Shown here: positions 1 to 6,075 of the stretch, one piece after another
How the letters are laid out: each line of letters begins with the position of its first letter
How positions within the stretch are numbered: position 1 is the first letter of the stretch
DNA from: CAYFUF01 sp964346245
GTDB lineage: Bacteria > Bacillota > Clostridia > Tissierellales > Peptoniphilaceae
Length of the DNA: 7,098 bases
Direction: 5' to 3'
Assembly (NCBI GenBank): GCA_964346245.1
Contig: CAYFUF010000050.1
Coordinates: 1-7,098 of the forward strand
Notes under the pieces: model-generated
What the model was told of the DNA's origin: nothing
Seen by the model: only the letters and a program-made list of their open reading frames with translations
The model's database searches: none
Made by a program: the position numbers and the translations under genes

Positions 1-252
1 TGACTAGCATAAACCATAATATGAAAATCTTAAGGTCAGAGGAGACTGGAAAGAACCTTGCACGGAACTAGCAAATATCTGAGTGTCAATCTAGGGAAGC
101 AGAGGCCAAAAAGTTGCGCATCCCCTACTGGGTCAATTAGAATAAAAGGGTAGGTATTATTAGTAAAGCTATGTCTATTCAACATGCACGTTAAGCGAGG
201 CGGAAACTAGGTGTCTTGCCCCCTTATTACATGAAGAACAGAAAGGACAAAT
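1..252. other. Leader region without a recognisable gene
   Basis: All frames read here are broken by frequent stops, and no stretch resembles a known protein or RNA family. A few short complementary segments exist (for example CCCC-TACT-GGG around 122-132), but none makes a terminator with a T-run. The region ends in the RBS and original start of the rnfC remnant. It probably holds the promoter and 5' leader of that gene, perhaps with the debris of an older upstream gene. Confidence 0.5.
114..143 (+). promoter_or_regulatory. Weak sigma-A-like promoter candidate upstream of rnfC
   Basis: TTGCGC (114-119) and TAGAAT (138-143) are separated by 18 bases. The -10 matches five of six consensus positions and the -35 four of six. 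It would give a leader of roughly 100 bases before the start at 253. Only the motif match supports it. Confidence 0.25.
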
Positions 253-1580
253 ATGTTTGGACAACGAGAAAGGTTTGTCGGTATAGACATCCCAAACACA
301 AGTCGCTAACCAAAGATAAGCCTATCGAGCGGGCAAAGTATCCCGCCAGTCTTAGGGTGCCTTTGACCATGCACATTGGGGCCCCAGCAAAAGCGGTCGT
401 GGAAGTCGGCGATAAGGTCAAGGTTGGGACCTTGATTGGAGAGGGACAGGGGGCAATATCTGCCCATGTTCACGCTCCCATTTCCGGCCGGGTAACCGCG
501 ATTGAGGAGATTGAGAATTTCAGAGGGAAGACTCAGGCTGTCGTCATTGAGAATGATGAGAAGTATGAGGAAGAGCTCTTGGAAGATATCACGGATCATA
601 TTGATGAGGTGAGTTTGGCTGATCGCCTTCGTGATGCTGGACTGACGGGCAAGGGCGGCGCAGGCTTCCCCACCGCCGTCAAGTATAAGATGGAAAAGCA
701 CGAGACGGATTTTTTGGTCGTCAACGGTGCGGAGTGTGAGCCCTATTCAACGACCGATTATCGGGTCATGATCGAGCACGCCCCCGAGATTATCAAGATG
801 ATGGCCAAGCTAAATGAGATTTACGAAGTGGATGAAGCCTACATAGCGGTGGAAAACCACATGAAAGAGGCAATCTCCGCTTTGGATGCAGCGATCAAGG
901 ATAGCGGGAGCAAGAATATTTTCATCTCGGTTCTTCCAGACTCCTATCCACAGGGTCATGTCGTCCTCCAAGTCCGCGAGGTCCTTGGCATCGAGATGGA
1001 GGATGGGAAGAGGACGGGCGATGTGGGTGTCCTGCAATCCAACGTCTCCACCATTAAGGCAATGTACGACGCTGTCTTTTTGGGTCAAGCCTTCACTTCC
1101 CGTGTCATCACGGTGACTGGGCCACTGGTGCAGGAGCCAAAGAATTTGCTTGCCCCGATGGGCATGACCGTCGAAGATCTGTTGGACCAATGCGGTGGGG
1201 TCACAAGCCCTGACCCCTTCTACATCAACGGCGGCCCCATGATGGGACGGCCCTTCGACAATTTGAACATTCCGGTGGATAAGGACACCACCACAATACT
1301 GGTCATGGGAGAGCAAGAGACGGAGGAAGAGACTGCGTGTATCCGGTGTGCAGCATGTATACAGCATTGCCCGGCCAACCTGCAGCCGGTCTTGATTTTT
1401 AATGCATATAAGTATGGCCACTATGACCAGGCACTTCCTTTGCGGTCGACCACCTGCATCTCATGTGGCGTGGGCATTGCCATCATCCTGATGAACATCA
1501 TTGCCCCTTACTTTGATTCGAGAAATCACCCCAGAGTCTTTGGCCACAAGAAAAACCGCAACTACATGGAAACTCGCTAA
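253..1580 (+). pseudogene. RnfC (electron transport complex subunit C) remnant, frameshifted and fused to the RnfD C-terminus
   Basis: RnfC is the peripheral NADH-oxidising FMN and iron-sulfur subunit of the membrane Rnf ferredoxin:NAD oxidoreductase, which couples electron transfer to ion pumping. Seen here: the N-terminal KSLTKDKPIE segment, the MHIGAPA segment, the Gly-rich TGKGGAGFPTAVK loop (FMN/NADH-binding region), NGAECEPYST, and one complete cluster motif CIRCAACIQHCP (codons 1338-1370). The second cluster keeps only CISC (1455-1466) and then turns into an RnfD-like tail. The longest open frame starts at 216, but its first 25 or so residues do not look like RnfC. A better start is ATG 253 with RBS AAAGGA (242-247), read in another frame as MFGQRERFVGIDIP; adding one base in the C-run near 288-291 joins it to PKHKSLTKDKP. 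No rnfG, E, A or B follows. Without the second cluster and the rest of RnfD, it is unlikely to form a working complex. Confidence 0.85.
1473..1580 (+). pseudogene. RnfD C-terminal tail fused in frame to RnfC
   Basis: RnfD is a membrane subunit of the Rnf complex that carries covalent FMN. After the RnfC motif CISCGV the frame continues as GIAIILMNIIAPYFDS and then HPRVFGHKK, with stop at 1578-1580. This matches my recollection of the end of RnfD/RsxD proteins, where a last transmembrane helix containing an LMN motif is followed by P-L-I-D and a PRxxGHK-like tail. Only about 35 codons remain of a protein normally over 300 residues long. In intact operons rnfD directly follows rnfC, so one deletion of about 1 kb explains the fusion. 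Confidence 0.75.
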
Positions 1581-1618
1581 GCCCGCCGGCCTTGACCTGG
1601 GCGTATAAAAAGACACTG

Positions 1619-1657
1619 CCCTCCAAGATCCCTATCCGATGGGGTGAGGAGGGTTTT
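1619..1657 (+). terminator. Rho-independent terminator after the rnfC remnant
   Basis: CCCTCC (1619-1624) pairs with GGAGGG (1648-1653). An inner ATCCC/GGGGT pairing shortens the loop, and TTTT follows (1654-1657). The T-run is short, so it may be leaky. Confidence 0.55.
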
Positions 1658-1689
1658 GCTATGGACAGTCCGAAAATATTCTTGATCAG

Positions 1690-1715
1690 TGTAAGATTTT
1701 CACCCTATCCCCGTC
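1690..1715 (+). promoter_or_regulatory. Possible ECF-type promoter of the sigma factor gene
   Basis: TGTAAG (1690-1695) and CGTC (1712-1715) are separated by 16 bases, resembling the TGWAAC / CGTC pattern of Bacillus ECF sigma promoters with one mismatch. Transcription would begin just upstream of the RBS, giving a very short leader. A weaker sigma-A alternative is TTGATC (1682-1687) with TATCCC (1706-1711). ECF genes often control themselves, which makes the first reading attractive but unproven. Confidence 0.3.
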
Positions 1716-1736
1716 TAATGAGTAAGGAGGTAAATA

Positions 1737-2252
1737 ATGGAATATTTTGAGCAAATCTATCGCTCGATATTCAGGGATGTTTATCTCTACTTGTTGAAAT
1801 TAACTCATGACGAGAATTTAGCTGAAGAACTGACCGCTGAAACTTTTTTTCGGGCTCTTCATCATTTGGACAGCTTCCGCGGAGACAGCAATATCAAAAG
1901 CTACCTCATACAGATAGGCAAGAATGCCTTCTTCGATTATCTGCGGGAACAAAAAAAGTTTAGTAACGAGGAAATTGGCGAGTTGGTAAGCAAAGAGCAA
2001 GTAGAGGACCTGATTATCGAAGAAGAGACCAGAAATTTCCTGCACTGGGCAATCACACAGCTGCCCACCACCGACCAGAACATCATCATCTGGCGGTCTT
2101 TTGATGGTCTATCCTTTGAGAAGATTGGCGAGTTCTACCAAAGGACGGCCAACTGGGCTTGTGTCCGCTACCACCGCGCTAAAAAGAAGCTGAAAGAAAT
2201 TCTCGATAGAAATGCTGCCCAAGAATGGGATGAGGAGGAAAGTAATGAATAA
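1737..2252 (+). CDS. ECF-family RNA polymerase sigma factor
   Basis: A 171-residue extracytoplasmic-function sigma-70 factor that directs RNA polymerase to stress promoters once released by its anti-sigma partner. Residues 4-72 form region 2, with the typical LAEELTAETFFRALHHLDSF stretch (core binding and -10 recognition) followed by IGKNAFFDYLREQ. A linker of about 35 residues lacks regions 1 and 3. Region 4 spans about 100-156, with LPTTDQNIIIWRSFDGLSF and the helix-turn-helix EKIGEFYQRTANWACVRYHRAKKKL (-35 recognition; shown here as one segment of two short motifs, EKIGEF and NWACVRYHRAKKKL). The start is fixed by AAGGAGGT (1724-1731), five bases before the ATG. Its last 8 bases overlap the anti-sigma gene, which indicates translational coupling. 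The length is normal and the family call is firm; the target regulon cannot be read from the window. Confidence 0.93.
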   Translation: MEYFEQIYRSIFRDVYLYLLKLTHDENLAEELTAETFFRALHHLDSFRGDSNIKSYLIQIGKNAFFDYLREQKKFSNEEIGELVSKEQVEDLIIEEETRNFLHWAITQLPTTDQNIIIWRSFDGLSFEKIGEFYQRTANWACVRYHRAKKKLKEILDRNAAQEWDEEESNE

Positions 2253-3144
2253 GTGTAAGCTTGTAAGCGACCTGTTGCCCCTTTATGTGGAGGATCTCTT
2301 GAGTGAGGAGAGTCGGATCTTTGTGGAAAGGCACCTGGAGGACTGTCCCGCCTGCAAGCAGGCGCTAGCTGATTTGTCGAGCCCAATCCCTGGTAAGAGA
2401 CCCGAGCAAAATGATGAGGCTTCTTTGGCCTCCATGCCCCTACAAGCAGTAAAACGAAGGCTTGTGACTGATAAGCGCAAATATGGGCTGGGTTTACTTG
2501 GCTTCGTTTTTCTACTCATCACTTTGGCTAGCTTTTACCTGAGTGCTCCGAGCTACCTACCCTACCACAACCGCAACCAGATCGATGTGGTCGATATCGA
2601 TGGAGGAAAAGTGCTCATCTTCGATGAAGAGGTGACCCATTTCAGCCTTTCTTACGACCACGACCCTGAGACCAATGATCCAACTGCCTTTATCTCGCCT
2701 TATCGAACCAATTTAGATAATCTGTTAAACCGCAAGGGTAACCTGAGCCTCCGCCTGGAAGAGGGGACGACACCCTACTGGGATTCAGTAGATGGGACCG
2801 AGGTTACCAACCTACTCAATCCAACAGAAGGTACGCAACTCTTCGTCCTGGACCGCCTAGCCTTATCCACTTATGTCTACCTAGCCGGCATTATCTTTGT
2901 CATCCTGCTCGGCCTGGTTCTTATCGTCCGCCCTAAGCTGCGCTTAAGCCTCTACCTGCTAGCAGCCCCCATCTCCTACCTCTTGGGCACTCTCATCATC
3001 AAGCAATTTGATTGGCGCAGCCCACACCTCGTCAGAGACTTTGCCTACATCCTTTTATCGGGGCTTGCCTGCTACCTGATCCTCGTCTATATTATCAGGG
3101 CTTTGGTTCCTAAAGATATGGGATTCTTGCCGACAAAAGGGTAA
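2245..3144 (+). CDS. Membrane anti-sigma factor with zf-HC2 (ZAS) domain
   Basis: A 299-residue protein that probably holds the upstream sigma factor inactive at the membrane. The cytoplasmic N-terminus has the zinc anti-sigma pattern: C4, then H30-x3-C34-x2-C37 (HLEDCPAC). A hydrophobic helix at about 81-101 is followed by an external domain at about 102-207 that I do not recognise, then three more hydrophobic helices at about 208-228, 232-252 and 264-286. Many anti-sigma factors of this class have a single helix, so the four-helix layout is less usual. The open frame extends upstream to 2212, but ATG 2245 is the better start: GAGGAGG (2232-2238) lies six bases before it, and the protein then begins at MNKCKLVSDLLPLY like other zf-HC2 proteins. 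The start lies inside the sigma gene. The sensed signal is unknown. Confidence 0.88.
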   Translation: MNKCKLVSDLLPLYVEDLLSEESRIFVERHLEDCPACKQALADLSSPIPGKRPEQNDEASLASMPLQAVKRRLVTDKRKYGLGLLGFVFLLITLASFYLSAPSYLPYHNRNQIDVVDIDGGKVLIFDEEVTHFSLSYDHDPETNDPTAFISPYRTNLDNLLNRKGNLSLRLEEGTTPYWDSVDGTEVTNLLNPTEGTQLFVLDRLALSTYVYLAGIIFVILLGLVLIVRPKLRLSLYLLAAPISYLLGTLIIKQFDWRSPHLVRDFAYILLSGLACYLILVYIIRALVPKDMGFLPTKG

Positions 3145-3153
3145 ACATCAACC

Positions 3154-3172
3154 GATAATGATAAGCTTACCA
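3154..3172. promoter_or_regulatory. Fur/PerR-like half site upstream of the peroxiredoxin gene
   Basis: GATAATGATAA (3154-3164) is identical to the first 11 bases of the classical Fur box, while the second half is poorly matched (about 13 of 19 overall by eye). Metal-dependent Fur-family regulators such as PerR commonly control peroxide-defence genes, so the position makes sense. GATAAT could equally be a -10 hexamer. Low confidence. Confidence 0.2.
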
Positions 3173-3206
3173 CAAGCAAGCATGATGCAACAGAAAGAAG
3201 GTTCTG

Positions 3207-3656
3207 ATGATTAAAGTTGGCGACAAAGCCCCAGATTTCACATTACAAGACCAATTCGAAGAGAAAGTCAGCCTGAGCGACTTGAAGGGTAAGAGGGTGC
3301 TCATATCTTGGCATCCATTGGCATGGACCTCGATTTGCACCGACCAGATGCGAGCCCTTGAAGCAAACTATGACCGCCTCAAGGAAAAGGGAATCGATGA
3401 AGTGCTTGGCATCTCCGTTGATGCCCAACCAAGTAAGGCCGTCTGGGCCAAAGCCTTAGGCCTAAAGAAGGTCAAACTCCTCGCCGATTTCGAGCCAAAA
3501 GGACAAATGTCCAAGGCCTACGATATTTGGCTGGACGATATGGGCGCAAGCGGCCACGGTAACGTTATTGTAGACGCTGATGGCAACATCGAGTGGGCAA
3601 AGCAATACGAGACCAAGACCCTGCCCGATATTGAAGAAGTGATTAAAAACGCCTAA
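3207..3656 (+). CDS. Single-cysteine peroxiredoxin (AhpC/TSA/redoxin family)
   Basis: A 149-residue cytoplasmic thioredoxin-fold peroxidase expected to reduce hydrogen peroxide or organic peroxides. It opens with IKVGDKAPDFTLQDQ, the usual start of the family, and carries the catalytic signature P37-x3-T41-x2-C44 (HPLAWTSIC), where C44 is the peroxidatic cysteine. No other cysteine is present, so it must be of the 1-Cys mechanistic type and use an external thiol for resolution. The middle section GISVDAQPSKAVWAKALGL and the strand GNVIVDADGNI are typical of the fold. The RBS AAGAAGG (3195-3201) lies five bases before the ATG. It stands 62 bases after the anti-sigma gene on the same strand, so it may be read through from there or have its own promoter. 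A strong terminator follows. The physiological reductant is unknown. Confidence 0.88.
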   Translation: MIKVGDKAPDFTLQDQFEEKVSLSDLKGKRVLISWHPLAWTSICTDQMRALEANYDRLKEKGIDEVLGISVDAQPSKAVWAKALGLKKVKLLADFEPKGQMSKAYDIWLDDMGASGHGNVIVDADGNIEWAKQYETKTLPDIEEVIKNA

Positions 3657-3670
3657 TTAGCTCAAGAATA

Positions 3671-3706
3671 AACCCCCAAAGCTAGCAGGCCTTGGGGGTT
3701 GTTTTT
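3671..3706. terminator. Strong rho-independent terminator after the peroxiredoxin gene, possibly bidirectional
   Basis: AACCCCCAA (3671-3679) pairs perfectly with TTGGGGGTT (3692-3700) and is followed by GTTTTT. On the opposite strand the same stem is followed by a looser T-rich stretch, so it could also end transcription of the converging glycosyltransferase remnant, whose stop lies only about ten bases away. Confidence 0.85.
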
Positions 3707-3716
3707 ATCCTATAAA

Positions 3717-4506
3717 CTAGTCTAATTCGACTCCGTGCTTGATCTCTTTCCACTCCACGTTGCGGCTGAAAAGGACGTAGACATTGATGGGTATCCAAGT
3801 GAGAAGGAAGAACCAGAACATGAGTACTCCCTTGCCGTAGAGTTTGAGGCTCTTCTTAAAGTAGAGCGTAATGAAGAGGGCCATAACAGTCGGCAACACC
3901 ACAATCGATTTTAGCGATGGTTTTCACCGCAGGAACGCTCATCTTTTCGAAGACCTGCCTTACCCCTTTGGACCAACGAGACCGTTGGACGAGGGATTGG
4001 GACAGGGTCAAGACCTGCTCATCATAGAAGATTGCCCGTGGAGCATAGGCAATGTGTTCGCCTGCTAACGCGTTTTGAACGGTAAATTCCAAGTCCTCGG
4101 TTAGGGTGGAGGTGTTCCAGCCGCCGAATTCCTGGATTAAGTCCTTGCTCACCATGAAGCCTGTACCGGTAATGATGGAGTTCATGCCCAGGACAGACCT
4201 AGGCTTGCTATAAAAGAGATCTACGGTTAACATGTAGATACTGTAGCTGGCGGAGATATAGGAGTCACCTGGATTTTGCCCTTCACGGAAACCTTGGCAA
4301 GCTCGGTGTCCCTCAGCGAGAACCTTGTTCATCTCTTGGATAAAGTCGGGGTGAACCGTGTTATCCGCATCGAAGATAATGAAGCCGTCGTAGTCGCTTC
4401 CTTGCAGACGTTTGAAGGCTTGGTTTAAGACATCGCCTTTATTGCGGACGTCCTCATGCTCAAAAACCTGGGCGCCCGCATCCAGCGCGGCCCCAATGAT
4501 ATAATT
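3717..4506 (-). pseudogene. Remnant of a membrane-associated family-2 glycosyltransferase
   Basis: The reading frame is open from 4506 down to 3856 but has no start; its first in-frame ATG (4332) lies inside the catalytic core. The conserved GT-A features are present in order: R-NKGDVLNQAF (nucleotide-sugar site region), FDADN with the DxD metal site, GTGFMVSKDLIQ, TEDLEF (acceptor/base motif) and QRSRWSKG (QxxRW). After VFEKMSVPAVKTIAKI the frame ends in unrelated residues at 3856. The expected membrane C-terminus appears in another frame from about 3902 to 3717, including FFLLTWIPINVYVLF and NVEWKEIKHG. Comparison with family members of roughly 400 residues implies that the first 80 or so residues and part of the membrane block are missing. 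Such enzymes usually polymerise or transfer sugars for surface polysaccharide. It is almost certainly non-functional. No insertion sequence is visible at either break. Confidence 0.82.
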
Positions 4507-4583
4507 TTAAGCACTTGCATGAAATGCATCAGCGTACTCCTTCGCCCGTAATCGGGCTCTTATCAAAAGTAAAAAAGCATATA

Positions 4584-4606
4584 AATAGTCTTAATTATAG
4601 ACTATT
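4584..4606. repeat. Perfect 8-bp inverted repeat in an AT-rich spacer
   Basis: AATAGTCT (4584-4591) and AGACTATT (4599-4606) are exact reverse complements around a 7-base AT centre. It lies between the broken glycosyltransferase and the NTPase gene. It could be an operator or the stem of a transcript hairpin. No good T-run follows on the plus strand; on the minus strand a run of six T lies about 9 bases downstream. Confidence 0.45.
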
Positions 4607-4637
4607 CCTGTTGTCTTTAGTAGTTGCTAATAAATTC

Positions 4638-4668
4638 TTGAGAAACGGCAGTTCTAGCCGTTTATAGT
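4638..4668 (+). promoter_or_regulatory. Putative NTPase promoter with an inverted repeat in its spacer
   Basis: TTGAGA (4638-4643) and TATAGT (4663-4668) are separated by 19 bases, a little long for sigma-A. The spacer is almost filled by a perfect 7-bp inverted repeat, AAACGGC (4643-4649) and GCCGTTT (4657-4663). A repressor bound there would block polymerase directly. It could instead be a terminator-like hairpin of an older transcript. Confidence 0.35.
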
Positions 4669-4722
4669 TTACATAATTCACAGCGGAAACCTAGGAAATT
4701 CCCTGTTTGATGAGGAGGGGCC

Positions 4723-5328
4723 ATGGCCCAGACACCAAAACAAACCCACAAGAAACGACACTTTTTCGTCAGAGGTCCCATACAGATTGGCAAGTCCACC
4801 TTTCTTCGAGGAAAGCTAGCTGGGCTCGATCTTGCCACCGCTGGCTTCGTTACCCAGAAAGTTTTCGAAGGCAAGCAGATGCGGGGATTTGAGGCGGTCG
4901 CTTTTGATGGCCCAATTCCTGGCCGTGAGGGTCCTTACCATGGGGCGGAATCCCTCTTCATTGATAGAGGCGCCTACCAAGAGGCTGCCTTCACCAGCAA
5001 AATCAAGGAGGCTGGCCGTCTCGCTAAGAATGACACCTGCCAGCTCATCTACCTCGATGAGATTGGCGGGCCTGAACTCCAATCGGATGAGATTACCGCA
5101 GAAATTCTGTCTATCCTCCGCTTGCAAAAGCCCGTGATCGGCGTCTTAAAGAGCTGGGCCCACCTGCAGCAAAAAATCAGCCACGAGGACTTGAAAGCAA
5201 AAATAGAGGCTAACTATTGCCGGATAGCCGAAGAGATTCGCTCAGCTGGCTACTTGGTCAATGTCGAGGCAGTTGACGCAGATTTAAGCGGGCCATGGCA
5301 GGACTTCCTAAGAAACAATTCTTTGTGA
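4723..5328 (+). CDS. P-loop nucleoside-triphosphatase (NTPase_1 / THEP1-like, COG1618)
   Basis: A 201-residue cytoplasmic protein of the small NTPase family related to Aquifex/Thermotoga THEP1 and human NTPCR, which hydrolyse nucleoside triphosphates to diphosphates in vitro; the cellular role is unsettled. Seen here: Walker A GPIQIGKST (18-26), the family segment AGFVTQKV with the downstream R-GFE (40-57), and Walker B LIYLDEIGGPEL (108-119) with D112 and E113 as likely Mg and catalytic residues. KPVIGVLKS (136-144) is the usual strand after Walker B. The C-terminal 50 residues are less conserved. The ATG at 4723 follows GGAGG (4714-4718) with short four-base spacing. It stands alone, with the rubrerythrin-like gene 154 bases on, and no clear terminator separates them. 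I associate such NTPases loosely with molybdopterin/selenium-enzyme genes; the nearby fdhD fits that but does not prove it. Confidence 0.8.
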   Translation: MAQTPKQTHKKRHFFVRGPIQIGKSTFLRGKLAGLDLATAGFVTQKVFEGKQMRGFEAVAFDGPIPGREGPYHGAESLFIDRGAYQEAAFTSKIKEAGRLAKNDTCQLIYLDEIGGPELQSDEITAEILSILRLQKPVIGVLKSWAHLQQKISHEDLKAKIEANYCRIAEEIRSAGYLVNVEAVDADLSGPWQDFLRNNSL

Positions 5329-5350
5329 AAGACTAGCAATCTGCTATACT
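5323..5350 (+). promoter_or_regulatory. Promoter of the rubrerythrin-like gene
   Basis: TTGTGA (5323-5328) and an extended -10, TGC-TATACT (5342-5350), are separated by 16 bases. The -35 hexamer consists of exactly the last sense codon and stop codon of the NTPase gene. The good -10 and TGN extension make this the best sigma-A promoter in the window. The predicted leader is about 125 bases. Confidence 0.6.
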
Positions 5351-5368
5351 GGATTTAGGTTGATTCAC

Positions 5369-5464
5369 TTCCTATATTAATGTAAACGTAAAACAATCGT
5401 TTTAGCCCTCAGCTTTTACGGGTATAGCTACAAGTGTCCGCTAGTGGGACAGGAATATATGGAA
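5369..5464 (+). promoter_or_regulatory. Structured 5' leader of the rubrerythrin-like gene
   Basis: TTCCTATATT (5369-5378) can pair with AATATATGGAA (5454-5464) with one bulged base, closing a domain that contains CGTAAAA/TTTTACG (5387-5393 with 5414-5420) and TGTCC/GGACA (5435-5439 with 5447-5451). An alternative hairpin AAAAC/GTTTT (5390-5394 with 5399-5403) competes with the first inner stem. The closing stem ends seven bases before the RBS AAAGGA (5471-5476). A start-stop ATGTAA occurs at 5380-5385. It does not match a riboswitch family I know; the structure is inferred by eye. Confidence 0.35.
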
Positions 5465-5482
5465 TTATAGAAAGGATTTGGT

Positions 5483-5992
5483 ATGACACAAGCTCCAGAA
5501 CAACTCAATGGTTTAGATCTAATGAATTTCATGGTCAAGCAAGAGGAACAAACCGCTGCCCTCTATCGTGAAATCGCATCCAACGCTAAGCTTGGGGACG
5601 GCTTCTTCGACAATCTAGCAAAAGACGAAGACCGCCACAGAGACATCTATGCAGCGCTTGTCCGCCGTTTCGAAAAGGATACGGAGAACTCTTTCCATCA
5701 ACCGGTTTCTGAGGAAGACTACCACTATCTACAAAGCTTCGTAGAGAATGACCCCCTCAAAGACCACGAAGACTACCTGAAAGATGCATCGAAGATTGGC
5801 GACCGCATGGATATTTACAACCTAGCTATCCGCCTTGAGCAAGAAACTGTTGCTCTCGTCACCGAACTGAAGAGACTCTACCAAGACGTTCTACCTGGCG
5901 AATTTGACGTCATTATCAACGAAGAGAAGAAGCACTTACAACAAGTGAGACAGCGCAGATACGATTACGGTATCAGCGGTCGCGGCCTATAA
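5483..5992 (+). CDS. Rubrerythrin/ferritin-like diiron protein without a rubredoxin domain
   Basis: A 169-residue soluble four-helix-bundle protein, probably binding a diiron centre and acting in peroxide or oxygen detoxification or in iron handling. The ferritin-like ligand pattern is clear: a Glu in helix 1 (E21/E22 in VKQEEQTAALYREIA), E49-x2-H52 (EDRH), a Glu in helix 3 (E119 or E121 in IRLEQETVAL), and E148-x2-H151 (EKKH). The repeated ExxH halves are typical. There is no CxxC pair, so the rubredoxin tail of classical rubrerythrins is absent; in fact the protein contains no cysteine at all. The RBS AAAGGA (5471-5476) lies six bases before the ATG. It is a single-gene unit with its own promoter, leader and terminator. 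Together with the peroxiredoxin at 3207 it suggests an anaerobe's oxygen defence. Whether it is a peroxidase or a storage-type protein cannot be told from sequence. Confidence 0.82.
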   Translation: MTQAPEQLNGLDLMNFMVKQEEQTAALYREIASNAKLGDGFFDNLAKDEDRHRDIYAALVRRFEKDTENSFHQPVSEEDYHYLQSFVENDPLKDHEDYLKDASKIGDRMDIYNLAIRLEQETVALVTELKRLYQDVLPGEFDVIINEEKKHLQQVRQRRYDYGISGRGL

Positions 5993-6006
5993 GACAATGT
6001 CATGTG

Positions 6007-6039
6007 GAGAGCTGGTTATGAAGCTGGCTCTCTTTTTTT
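6007..6039 (+). terminator. Rho-independent terminator of the rubrerythrin-like gene
   Basis: GAGAGC (6007-6012) pairs with GCTCTC (6027-6032), followed by seven T (6033-6039). An outer AAGACA/TGTCTT pair (5991-5996 with 6041-6046) could extend the fold. It lies 15 bases after the stop codon. Confidence 0.88.
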
Positions 6040-6075
6040 ATGTCTTGTGACCATCCCCCATTTCTCCTGCAAGCA

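Noticed and set aside
20..120. Fragments resembling 23S rRNA or group II intron text (such as GGAACTAGCAAAT)
   Set aside because: Matches are a dozen bases at most and no continuous secondary-structure landmarks follow.
810..1421. 203-residue minus-strand open frame opposite rnfC
   Set aside because: The plus strand encodes clear RnfC motifs throughout; the antisense product has no recognisable features.
1569..1602. Short KLAKPAGLDLGV reading after the rnfD tail, possibly the end of another rnf gene
   Set aside because: It is too short and not recognisable as RnfG or RnfB; it could arise by chance.
3871..4068. Plus-strand open frame opposite the glycosyltransferase remnant
   Set aside because: It is the antisense shadow of strongly conserved glycosyltransferase codons and resembles no protein family.
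4501..4580. Possible upstream coding remnant before the glycosyltransferase (including the GCCCG-TAAT-CGGGC hairpin)
   Set aside because: The minus frames carry only short unrecognisable peptides; the hairpin is only five base pairs and no insertion-sequence ends are visible.
5381..5395. TGTAAACGTAAAACA resembles a CcpA cre box
   Set aside because: It misses a key position of the consensus, lies downstream of the predicted start, and fits equally well as the stem arm of the leader structure.
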